Part shown: piece by piece, positions 1 to 6,303 of the stretch
How positions within the stretch are numbered: position 1 is the first letter of the stretch
Layout: every line of letters begins with the position of its first letter
Assembly (NCBI GenBank): GCA_030039655.1
Contig: JASHVC010000053.1
Coordinates: forward strand, 1 to 14,554
DNA: 14,554 nt
Direction: 5' to 3'
From: Xanthobacteraceae bacterium
Lineage (GTDB): Bacteria > Pseudomonadota > Alphaproteobacteria > Rhizobiales > Xanthobacteraceae
The notes under the pieces: model-generated
The model's database searches: none
Seen by the model: the letters and a program-made list of their open reading frames with translations, nothing else
What the model was told of the DNA's origin: nothing
Position numbers and translations under genes: made by a program

Positions 1-677
1 GCTGAGGTCACCGCAAGCGCGCGGATGGTGCCGCTGGCGATTTGCGGATAGGCCGGCGGCAGAGTGGCAAAACCGATCGGTGTCTGATTGGAAAGGACGG
101 CTTGCACCGCCGGCGCGCCGCCGTTGTAGGGTACGCTGGTGGCGTCGAGATGAAAGCTCAGCTTGAACAGTTCGGCGGCGAGCATGGGCGTGGTGCCAAG
201 CCCGGATTGGGCGATGGCGTATTTGCCGGGATTGGCCTGGAGGAGCGCAATCAGCTCCTTGACGGTTTTGACCGGCATCGAAGGATGGACCATCAGCACA
301 TTCGGCGAATCCACCGCCAGCGTCACCGGGGCAAAATCCTTGAACGGATCGTAGGGATTGCCGGCGTAGAGGCTAGGATTGACCGAAAAGCTCGAGCTCG
401 CCACCAGGATGGTATAGCCGTCGGCCGGCGACCGCGCGACCATGGTCATGCCTATATTGCCGCCCGCGCCCGCGTGATCTTCGACGTAGAATTGCTGACC
501 GAGCGTCTTGGACAGCTTGTCGGCCAACAAGCGGCCAATAAGATCGCTGGGGCCGCCGGCCGCAAACGGCGCGATGATCCTGACCGGATGCTGCGGGTAA
601 GCACCTTGCCCATAAGCCGCGCCGGAAACCAGCGCGGCCATCAGAGCCAAAACGCATCGAAGCGCCACTCGCGGCAT
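1..677 (-). CDS. Bug/TctC-family substrate-binding protein, 3' part missing
   Basis: Periplasmic receptor of the tripartite tricarboxylate transporter (Bug/TctC) family, which binds organic acids or related carboxylates and hands them to TctA/TctB-type permeases. About 225 residues are visible, against about 320 usual for the family; the C-terminal third lies beyond the left edge. The ATG at 677 is preceded by GGGAGGA (684-690) at 6-base spacing. Residues 1-23 form a signal peptide (charged start, hydrophobic ALMAALVSGAAYG, then Q). Family features follow: PVRIIAPFAAGGPSD (about 31-45), the GQQFYVEDHAGAGGNIG region, SPADGYTILVA and NPYDPFKDFAPVTLA. No TctA/TctB gene is visible, so it is an orphan receptor here. 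It is transcribed away from the VOC-cyclase operon, which suggests a shared substrate or shared control; that link is inference. The ligand cannot be told from sequence. Confidence 0.93.
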   Translation of the reverse strand, partial: MPRVALRCVLALMAALVSGAAYGQGAYPQHPVRIIAPFAAGGPSDLIGRLLADKLSKTLGQQFYVEDHAGAGGNIGMTMVARSPADGYTILVASSSFSVNPSLYAGNPYDPFKDFAPVTLAVDSPNVLMVHPSMPVKTVKELIALLQANPGKYAIAQSGLGTTPMLAAELFKLSFHLDATSVPYNGGAPAVQAVLSNQTPIGFATLPPAYPQIASGTIRALAVTS

Positions 678-707
678 GGACTGTCCTCCCTCGGATCGTT
701 CTTGCTA

Positions 708-726
708 TCATCGCTTCCAACGATGA
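708..726. promoter_or_regulatory. Inverted repeat in divergent promoter region, possible LysR-type operator
   Basis: TCATCG and CGATGA are perfect inverted repeats separated by 7 bases, in the 86-base gap between the divergent Bug receptor and VOC genes. The element contains ATC-N9-GAT (710-724) and T-N11-A (711-723), the general shape of LysR-type regulator boxes. No LysR gene is in the window, and six-base arms can occur by chance, so this is only a candidate. Confidence 0.3.
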
Positions 727-763
727 CGCAGTAAACGGCAAACTGCGCGAGGGGAGGCTGTGA

Positions 764-1132
764 ATGTCGGATGCGACGTTTCAAATCACCGGACACGCCA
801 CCGTGCTGCACGTCAAAGACATGCCGGCGGCGCTGGCCTATTACCGCGACAAGCTCGGCTTTGCCGTCACGTTCACCTGGGAAGACCCGCCGCGTTACGT
901 TTGCCTGCGTTTCGGCGAGGCCTCCATCCATCTGAATTCTTACAAGCCGCCGGCCGCAACATCGATCGTCTGCATCTTCTGCAAGGGTGTCGATGCGCTG
1001 CACGAGGACCTCGCGGCGCGCGGCGCCAACATCACGCGCGCGATGATGACCCATCCTTACGGCATGCGCGATTTCGTGGTGACCGACCGAGACGGCCACG
1101 AATTGGTGTTCGGCCAGGGCACCTCGGAATGA
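764..1132 (+). CDS. VOC-superfamily (glyoxalase/dioxygenase-fold) protein
   Basis: A 122-residue single-domain protein of the vicinal oxygen chelate superfamily (glyoxalase I, bleomycin-resistance, extradiol dioxygenase and epimerase folds). The ATG at 764 has a strong GGGGAGG (751-757) 6 bases upstream. Two beta-alpha-beta-beta-beta modules are recognisable: HATVLHVKDMPAALAYYRDK (11-30) opens the first, with the typical YYRDKLGF helix end, and ITRAMMTHPYGMRDFVVTD leads to the C-terminal GHELVFGQ (111-118). E113 is at the usual metal-ligand place of VOC enzymes; H11, H16 and H56 are possible partners. Thirty-seven bases separate it from the cyclase-family gene on the same strand, so the two are probably co-transcribed. 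The substrate is unknown. A small lyase, isomerase or dioxygenase role in catabolism is more likely than antibiotic binding, judged from context only. Confidence 0.88.
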   Translation: MSDATFQITGHATVLHVKDMPAALAYYRDKLGFAVTFTWEDPPRYVCLRFGEASIHLNSYKPPAATSIVCIFCKGVDALHEDLAARGANITRAMMTHPYGMRDFVVTDRDGHELVFGQGTSE

Positions 1133-1169
1133 TCGTCGCTTTGTATAGGAACGCAACAAAGGAAACCCC

Positions 1170-2141
1170 ATGAGCGCAAAGAAAGTAACGCGAGACGACC
1201 TGCGCGCCGCCGCAGAGAAGTACAAGAACTGGGGCAAGTGGGGCCCGGATGACGAGATCGGCACGCTCAATTACACGTCGCCTGAGGACATCGTCGCGGC
1301 GGCGCGGTTAGTCAAGAAGGGCAAGGTGATCTCGCTCGCGCTCAACTTCGACAATAATGGGCCACAAGGCGGCAAGACCAATTATCCGGCGCTCGGCCGC
1401 ATCAATCCGCTGCACACCATGCTGCGCACCGGCACCGACGCCTATTCGGGCGTGCTCGACAAGCGTGGCATCCGCGCCGCAGACGACATGGTGGTGATCC
1501 CGTTGCAATGCGGCACTCAATGGGATGGCCTCGGTCACGTGTTCTACGAGAACAACATGTGGAACGGCTACGACTGCCGCGAAGTGTCATCGTTCGGCGC
1601 GGCGAAGTGCGGCATCGAGAAGACCAAGAGCAAGATGGTCGGCCGCGGCGTTTTTCTCGATGTGGCCGGCGCGCTCGGCAAAGAATGCCTCAACGACGGC
1701 TACGGCATCACCTGCGAGGACCTCAACAACACCGCGGAGGCGCATAACGTCACGCTCAAGCGCGGCGACTACGTGGTCGTACGCACCGGCCAGATGGAAC
1801 GCTGCCTCAAGGCCGGCAGCTGGGACGGCTACCCGGGCGGCGACGCGCCGGGCTTCGCCTTCGAGACGCTCGAATGGATCGCGCGCACCGAACTCGCTGC
1901 GCTCGCCAGCGACACCTGGGGCTGCGAGGTGCGGCCGAACAACACCGAGGGCGGCATCAACCAGCCCTGGCATTGGATCACCATCCCGATCATGGGCATG
2001 ACCATGGGCGAGATTTTTTATCTGAAAGATCTCGCCGAGGACTGCGCCGAGGACGGCGTCTACGAATTCATGTTCGTGGCGCCGGCGATTCCGATCACCG
2101 GCGCGGTCGGTTCGCCGACCAATCCGCTGGCGATCAAATGA
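1170..2141 (+). CDS. Cyclase-family (kynurenine formamidase-like) hydrolase
   Basis: A 323-residue protein of the cyclase family (Pfam PF04199 type), metal-dependent hydrolases that include kynurenine formamidase and isatin hydrolase. The ATG at 1170 follows AAGGAAA (1157-1163). The family core is clear: KKGKVISLALNF (49-60), QCGTQWDGLGHVFYE (113-127), GVFLDVAG (160-167), RGDYVVVRTG (198-207) and a C-terminal PITGAVGSPTNPLAI. The textbook metal motif HxGTHxDxxxH reads Q113-C-G-T-Q117-W-D119-xxx-H123 here, so two histidines are glutamines while the Asp and last His are kept. It is longer than kynurenine formamidase (about 210 residues) and has an N-terminal region of about 45 residues (KYKNWGKWGPDDEIGTLNY), typical of the long subgroup. 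It is probably in an operon with the VOC gene. The substrate is unknown; hydrolysis of a cyclic amide, lactone or ester is inferred from the family. Confidence 0.88.
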   Translation: MSAKKVTRDDLRAAAEKYKNWGKWGPDDEIGTLNYTSPEDIVAAARLVKKGKVISLALNFDNNGPQGGKTNYPALGRINPLHTMLRTGTDAYSGVLDKRGIRAADDMVVIPLQCGTQWDGLGHVFYENNMWNGYDCREVSSFGAAKCGIEKTKSKMVGRGVFLDVAGALGKECLNDGYGITCEDLNNTAEAHNVTLKRGDYVVVRTGQMERCLKAGSWDGYPGGDAPGFAFETLEWIARTELAALASDTWGCEVRPNNTEGGINQPWHWITIPIMGMTMGEIFYLKDLAEDCAEDGVYEFMFVAPAIPITGAVGSPTNPLAIK

Positions 2142-2216
2142 TGATGTCTGACTTTGGGGCAGAGCGGAAATGCTAACCGCGCCTGATACGGTGTAATCGA
2201 ACAGGGGAGGCCCACA

Positions 2217-3080
2217 ATGGAGTTTTACCTCAGCTTTTCCGACCTCTTCGAAAGGTTACCTAACAAAATCGCCGTGATCTTTGTCCCTATTTTCCTGTTT
2301 ACCCTCCTGGCCGAGGCTGTCGTGATCCAGGCTCGGTATGGCAGTTACCCTTGGAGAACGACTGGTGTTTCGGCTGTCGTTGCGGTTGGGCACCTGCTGA
2401 CCCAAGCCGCTGCCCACGGCTTGATATTCGGCGTGATCGCTGCGGCGGTCTATGAGGTCCGGCTAACGACCATTCCCGTCTCCTGGGCACATTGGCCGAA
2501 CTTGATCGTTCTATTCCTGCTGACCGACTTGGCTTTCTATGTCGAGCATCGCTGCTCACACCGCATTCGCCTCCTGTGGGCCTCGCACAGCGTCCATCAT
2601 AGTACCGACCGGATGGTGGTCTCGGCGGCCTTCCGTCTGTCCTGGACGCCGCTCCTGTCGGGAGTGTTTTTGTTCTATCTACCCATCGTTTGGATCGGCT
2701 TCGATCCGGTCTGGGTGTTCGGCACGGTCTCGGCCGGCCTGACCTACCAGTTTTTCGTTCACACTGAGCTAGTTAAACGGATTGGGTGGTTGGAATGGAT
2801 CATCAATACGCCATCAGCCCACCGCGTCCATCACGCAAGTAATCCCGAATACATCGACAAAAACTTCGGCGGCGTTCTGATGATCTGGGATCGTCTTTTC
2901 GGCACGTATCAGGCGGAGCTTCCGGATATCAAGATACGCTACGGACTCTCACATCCTCGATCTTCGCCCACCAATCCCTTCGTCATCGCCTACGAAGAGC
3001 TCTGGCGAATGCTCAAGGAAGTATTTAGCGCCCGCGGTTGGCACACGCGGATTTCCAGCATCCTGGGACCGCCGGCTTGA
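2217..3080 (+). CDS. Sterol desaturase / fatty acid hydroxylase superfamily membrane protein
   Basis: A 287-residue integral membrane di-iron oxygenase. The three histidine boxes of the superfamily are present: HRCSH (111-115), HSVHH (124-128) and HRVHH (202-206), plus H182 in VHTE. Hydrophobic stretches at about 17-38, 50-80, 93-108, 143-163 and 165-181 fit four to five membrane passes with the boxes on the cytoplasmic face. The C-terminal NFGGVLMIWDRLFGTYQAE is a hallmark of the bacterial branch. Start: ATG 2217 with GGGGAGG (2204-2210) 6 bases upstream. Such enzymes hydroxylate or desaturate lipid substrates (sterols, carotenoids, fatty acids or ether lipids) with O2; which one cannot be told. 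Seventy-five bases separate it from the cyclase gene, and its composition is less GC-rich in places (hand count 26 of 60 G/C in 2221-2280, 29 of 60 in 2761-2820), so it may be a separate acquisition. Confidence 0.93.
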   Translation: MEFYLSFSDLFERLPNKIAVIFVPIFLFTLLAEAVVIQARYGSYPWRTTGVSAVVAVGHLLTQAAAHGLIFGVIAAAVYEVRLTTIPVSWAHWPNLIVLFLLTDLAFYVEHRCSHRIRLLWASHSVHHSTDRMVVSAAFRLSWTPLLSGVFLFYLPIVWIGFDPVWVFGTVSAGLTYQFFVHTELVKRIGWLEWIINTPSAHRVHHASNPEYIDKNFGGVLMIWDRLFGTYQAELPDIKIRYGLSHPRSSPTNPFVIAYEELWRMLKEVFSARGWHTRISSILGPPA

Positions 3081-3176
3081 ACCGGCCCCGGAGCAAGTCA
3101 CGCCAACCCTGACTAATCAACATCGGAGACAAAGTCTGGCAGTCGTTGGATCGACCGCCGCCGCGGCTTGATTTGA

Positions 3177-3398
3177 TCAGCGGCCGTGGCTTGCGACGAC
3201 CTTGGCGCAAGCCGGGGAAATCTTGTCCTTGTGGTCGGCCAGGCAATTAAGGAGGCGGCCGCCACCGGGCATCATGCCAGGACAGAATGTTTTCACGTCA
3301 GCGCTGCACGCCGCGCGTTCGGCCGCGGTCTGCGCCAGAGCTGCCGTTGAGAGGGCGCTCAGCATCAACGCGATCATTCCGGCTCGCAATATCATCAT
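3177..3398 (-). CDS. Small secreted four-cysteine (cysteine-rich repeat) protein
   Basis: A 73-residue precursor. Residues 1-22 form a signal peptide (MMILRAGMIALML..., cleavage likely after LSTAALA). The mature part of about 50 residues has four cysteines, C31, C39, C52 and C64, spaced as in the bacterial cysteine-rich repeat family related to the GLG1 repeat: CSADVKTFCPGMMPGGGRLLNCL followed by HKDKISPAC. Two disulfides in the periplasm are likely. The function of these proteins is unknown; stress or metal roles have been suggested from context elsewhere. Two adjacent ATG codons occur (3398 and 3395). AGGAGG at 3402-3407 lies only 3 bases from the first and 6 bases from the second, so initiation at 3395 (72 residues) is more likely. 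The flavin reductase gene ends 66 bases upstream on the same strand. Confidence 0.82.
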   Translation of the reverse strand: MMILRAGMIALMLSALSTAALAQTAAERAACSADVKTFCPGMMPGGGRLLNCLADHKDKISPACAKVVASHGR

Positions 3399-3400
3399 AA

Positions 3401-3409
3401 TCCTCCTTT
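3401..3409 (-). promoter_or_regulatory. Strong Shine-Dalgarno of the cysteine-rich protein gene
   Basis: AAAGGAGGA on the minus strand is a near-perfect Shine-Dalgarno. Its spacing favours the second of two tandem ATG codons (3395) over the first (3398). Confidence 0.7.
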
Positions 3410-3464
3410 GGTGGGTAAGCTTGCGATTTGATCTGGTGGAGACTGCGCATGACTCACAGCGGAG

Positions 3465-4145
3465 TCAGCTTACCTTTTCCTTTCGCACCGGCCGCCCTTC
3501 GAGGCCGGCCTCGCGATGATCGCCGAGCGGCCCATCCGGCCGCATGGTGAAGACCTTGTCCACATACGTGTAGTCAAAATAGCCGAGCCGGGCGAGTGGC
3601 CGGATTTTGGCGACGTCGAGCTTCCCCTCGGGCGTGAGGACATCGTCGCGGATGTGCACGCCGACGACGCGGCCGATGACGAGATGATGCACCTGATCGC
3701 GCACGCGCGCCGGCAGCGCCAGCGACGAGTGAAATTTGCATTCGAGATGAACCGGTGACGCCTTAACGCGCGGCGGCTTGACCAGACGCGATGGAATCAT
3801 CTCAAGCCCGGCGAGCGCCGCTTCATCGACCTCCGGCGGCACGAAGCGCGAGGTGACGTTGACTGCTTCACGTAACTCATAGGTCGCCATGTTGACGACG
3901 AATTCGCCGGTGTCGGCGGCATTCTTGGCGCTGTCCTTCCGGCGCCCACTCTCGGGAAACGAAGCCGCCGAGAACATCACGTAAGGCGGATCGTAAGCGA
4001 GATTGTTGAACTGGCTGTAGGGCGCGAGATTGACGATGCCTTCGGTGCTGACAGTCGAAATCCAGCCGATCGGACGCGGCACGACGATCGATTTGTACGG
4101 GTTGTATCGCAAACCGTGATCGTCTTTGTCGGGTTCGTAAAACAT
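3465..4145 (-). CDS. Flavin reductase-family (FMN-binding split-barrel) protein
   Basis: A 226-residue protein of the flavin reductase-like domain family (PF01613 type), which binds FMN in a split barrel and usually supplies reduced flavin to a monooxygenase or acts as a small oxidoreductase. Recognisable blocks: PRPIGWISTVSTEGIVNLAP (23-42), SQFNNLAYDPPYVMFSA (44-60), KDSAKNAADTGEFVVNMA (70-87), HLECKF (133-138) and VIGRVVGVHI (156-165). ATG 4145 has AGAGAGGA (4154-4161) 8 bases upstream. It begins 39 bases after the stop of the MetE-like gene on the same strand, so the two are probably one operon. No two-component monooxygenase is in the window, so its partner is unknown; the MetE-like protein is the only candidate by position. 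The stop codon lies in a short inverted repeat (TGACTC 3450-3455, GAGTCA 3462-3467) without a T-tract. Confidence 0.9.
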   Translation of the reverse strand: MFYEPDKDDHGLRYNPYKSIVVPRPIGWISTVSTEGIVNLAPYSQFNNLAYDPPYVMFSAASFPESGRRKDSAKNAADTGEFVVNMATYELREAVNVTSRFVPPEVDEAALAGLEMIPSRLVKPPRVKASPVHLECKFHSSLALPARVRDQVHHLVIGRVVGVHIRDDVLTPEGKLDVAKIRPLARLGYFDYTYVDKVFTMRPDGPLGDHREAGLEGRPVRKEKVS

Positions 4146-4184
4146 CTCGGCTGTCCTCTCTGGCTATCGGATTGAGCTTGGCGT

Positions 4185-5249
4185 TCAAGCGCGTGCCGCG
4201 ATCGCGACTGCTTCCAGATGATCGTTGAGAATTTTCGACAGCGCCGAGGGCGGCTCGCGGCCGAACCCGCAATAGGCGCCGAGGCCGAATTTCGGCAGAT
4301 ATTTGCGCGCCGTTGCGATGCGCTCATTGAAGCGCGTCATGTTGTGAATGGCGCCGAGATAGACGCGAGCGCCTTGCGGATCGAGATCGCGCAGCGGCGC
4401 AAAGAACGCGTCGTCGCTGCGATCGAGCACCGGAATGTGGATCCAGTCCACCGGCCGCCCCGACGCCGCTCCGAAAGCGTTGGCGAGCTTCACCGTCTGG
4501 CTGAGATCATCGGGAGCAAAACGTGGCCAGCCGCCGAGCGTGCCGAAGCAGAAGTGATAGCCGAGCGCGACCTCACGCGGAATCGTGGGCGCGAGATTAC
4601 GCACCTCCGCGAGATTGCGCTCGACGGCGGCTTCTAGCGGAAAACCCGGTATGGCGCCATAAGCGTCCTGAACTTCGGTAGAGCAATCCCATTGGATGGC
4701 GAGTTCATGCGCCGGAATTTTGTTGACGATCATCGCAATCTCGGCGCGCGTCGCCGCCTCGTAGCCCGGCCTGATCCTCTCGAGATCGTCCCGGTCCGGA
4801 AAAATCCGAGGCGGAAGCACGCTGTTGACCATTGGGATCGACACCTGAAACCGCAGGTGCGGCGCCAGAACGCCTTTTTCCTTCATGGTGCGAAAGACAA
4901 AATAGGAGTTTACGGCGTCGCGCGCGTAGCCGAGCCGCCATCCGGGATCACCGAAACGCACCTGGCGCACGCCGTCCCTGACCTTGAACCACCAGGCGTC
5001 AGCCGCGTTGCGCGGATGCTGGCGCTCGACGCCATTCTCGTCCGGCACCGGCCGCTGCACCACTTCAAGCTCCGGATGTGCGGCGAGCACTTGATAGTGC
5101 ACACGGCTGATCCAATGCCGCCGCGGGCCGACTTCGCCATCCGGCATGGCCGTCAAGTATTTGCCGAGCGGCGCGCCGAACGCGCTGAACACCTCCTCTG
5201 GCGTGTCGAACGGAATACTTCCAACCAATAGGAGTTCGCCGCCACTCAC
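4185..5249 (-). CDS. Stand-alone MetE-like (cobalamin-independent methionine synthase C-domain fold) protein
   Basis: A 354-residue protein resembling short single-domain relatives of cobalamin-independent methionine synthase and uroporphyrinogen decarboxylase (TIM barrel). I see ELLLVGSIPFDTPEEVF near the N-terminus, a PDGEVGPRRHWI segment (36-47), the strand QWDCSTEV (187-194), YHFCFGTLGGWPRF (231-244) and C-terminal LGAYCGFGREPP. H232, C234 and C327 sit where MetE-type enzymes place zinc ligands (HxC ... CG); this is my hand comparison. The frame stays open upstream to 5540, but that part runs into the divergent receptor gene. GTG 5249, with GGAGGA (5255-5260) 5 bases upstream, is the better start. 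It is probably in an operon with the flavin reductase gene. A thiol- or methyl-transfer role is inference; no N-terminal MetE domain or folate partner is present, and full methionine synthesis is unlikely. Confidence 0.78.
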   Translation of the reverse strand: MSGGELLLVGSIPFDTPEEVFSAFGAPLGKYLTAMPDGEVGPRRHWISRVHYQVLAAHPELEVVQRPVPDENGVERQHPRNAADAWWFKVRDGVRQVRFGDPGWRLGYARDAVNSYFVFRTMKEKGVLAPHLRFQVSIPMVNSVLPPRIFPDRDDLERIRPGYEAATRAEIAMIVNKIPAHELAIQWDCSTEVQDAYGAIPGFPLEAAVERNLAEVRNLAPTIPREVALGYHFCFGTLGGWPRFAPDDLSQTVKLANAFGAASGRPVDWIHIPVLDRSDDAFFAPLRDLDPQGARVYLGAIHNMTRFNERIATARKYLPKFGLGAYCGFGREPPSALSKILNDHLEAVAIAARA

Positions 5250-5254
5250 CGTTT

Positions 5255-5260
5255 TCCTCC
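5255..5260 (-). promoter_or_regulatory. Shine-Dalgarno that sets the GTG start of the MetE-like gene
   Basis: GGAGGA on the minus strand, 5 bases before GTG at 5249. No comparable site precedes the upstream in-frame start at 5540, so it supports the 354-residue product. Confidence 0.7.
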
Positions 5261-5283
5261 GTCGCTTGCCAGCATTAGGTGCC

Positions 5284-5291
5284 AGTATACA
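5284..5291. promoter_or_regulatory. Overlapping -10-like elements in divergent intergenic region
   Basis: AGTATACA holds TATACA reading right and TATACT reading left, in the 76-base gap between the divergent MetE-like and Bug receptor genes. TTGCCA (5266-5271) is a possible -35 for the rightward gene, but the 14-base spacer is short. The leftward -35 is not clear. Confidence 0.25.
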
Positions 5292-5325
5292 TTGGCGGCG
5301 CGATCGGGAAACAAAGGCGGGTCCG

Positions 5326-6297
5326 GTGAACAAACTCATTCGCATGGCGCTCTGCTGCGCCATCGTCGCAATTGCGGGCCCGGCCGGCGCGCAGAACTGG
5401 CCGAGCCGCCCGGTCAAGCTGATCGTGCCGACCGGCGCCGGCGCCGCCACCGATGTGATGGCGCGGTTCGTCGCCGACGGCGTCTCGCGCACGCTCGGCC
5501 AGCCAATGTTTGTGGAGAACATTCCCGGCGCGTCAGGCATTTTGGCGCACGAGACTGCGGCACGCGCCGCGCCCGACGGCTACACGGTGCTGTTCACCAA
5601 TTCGTCGGGCATGGCCATCAATCTGATTTCCTTCAAACAGCTTCCCTACGATCCGACGCGCGACTTCGCGGCGGTATCGCTGGTGTGCAACATCGCGCCG
5701 CAGATGCTCTCGGTGAATGCCGACCTGCCGGTCAAGACCGTGAGCGAGTTGATCGCGTATGCCAAGGCCAATCGCGGCAAACTTTCCATCGCGTTCGACA
5801 CCACGGCTGGCGCAGCCGCATTCGGCGCCAAGCTGTTCAACAAGCGTGCGGACCTCGGCTTGATCGAGGTCCCATACCGGTCCGCCGCGCAGATGACTCA
5901 AGATGTCGCCAGCGGCGTCAATCAAGTGATGTTGACGTCGATCGTCGCCGCCAACGGCGTGGTCCAGGCCGGCAAGGTGCGTCGGCTAGCCATCACCTCG
6001 GAGCAGCGCTTCCCAGGATTGCCGGATCTGCCGTCGCTGCACGAGACTGTGCCCGGCGTGGTGATCGACGGCTTCTTCGCCATCGTGGCACCCGCCGCCA
6101 CGCCGGCCGACGTGGTCGCCCAACTTAACCGCCATATCGATCAATATCTCGGTGGCGCGGACATCCATGCGCGCCTGCTCGCCCTCGGCCTCGACACCGC
6201 CGGCGGCGGCACGCCGGAAACCACCGCGCAAACCATTCGCAAGGAGCAGGAACGCTGGCGTGCAGTCGGCAAGGAGCTGAACGTCGAGCCGCAGTGA
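5326..6297 (+). CDS. Bug/TctC-family substrate-binding protein
   Basis: A complete 323-residue periplasmic receptor of the tripartite tricarboxylate transporter family, normal in length. Residues 1-22 are a signal peptide (VNKLIRMALCCAIVAIAG, then PAGA before QNW). Family blocks: RPVKLIVPTGAGAATDVMAR (28-47), LGQPMFVENIPGASG, AAPDGYTVLFTNSSG (81-95), LPYDPTRDFAAVSLV (106-120) and the late PGVVIDGFFAIVAPAATP. The frame is open from 5146, but GTG 5326 with AAAGGCGG (5313-5320) 5 bases upstream directly precedes the signal peptide, and the longer version would overlap the divergent MetE-like gene. ATG 5344 is a weaker alternative. It is clearly diverged from the receptor at the left edge. Its position opposite the MetE-like/flavin reductase operon suggests that their substrate or a relative is its ligand. 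The stop lies 6 bases from that of the convergent solute-binding gene. Confidence 0.93.
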   Translation: MNKLIRMALCCAIVAIAGPAGAQNWPSRPVKLIVPTGAGAATDVMARFVADGVSRTLGQPMFVENIPGASGILAHETAARAAPDGYTVLFTNSSGMAINLISFKQLPYDPTRDFAAVSLVCNIAPQMLSVNADLPVKTVSELIAYAKANRGKLSIAFDTTAGAAAFGAKLFNKRADLGLIEVPYRSAAQMTQDVASGVNQVMLTSIVAANGVVQAGKVRRLAITSEQRFPGLPDLPSLHETVPGVVIDGFFAIVAPAATPADVVAQLNRHIDQYLGGADIHARLLALGLDTAGGGTPETTAQTIRKEQERWRAVGKELNVEPQ

Positions 6298-6303
6298 AGC
6301 TGT

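Noticed and set aside
641..1270. A 209-codon minus-strand frame spanning the receptor-VOC gap and into the cyclase gene
   Set aside because: It is antisense to two well-supported genes and crosses the divergent promoter region; no domain is recognisable.
3450..3467. TGACTC/GAGTCA hairpin at the flavin reductase stop codon as a terminator
   Set aside because: The stem is only 6 bases and no T-run follows on the minus strand.
5146..5325. 60-residue N-terminal extension of the second Bug receptor
   Set aside because: It would overlap the MetE-like gene and bury the signal peptide inside the protein; GTG 5326 sits directly before the signal peptide with a ribosome site.
5250..5540. 97-residue N-terminal extension of the MetE-like protein
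   Set aside because: It runs through the divergent Bug receptor start and signal-peptide region, has no ribosome site, and reads as low-complexity; GTG 5249 has a good Shine-Dalgarno.
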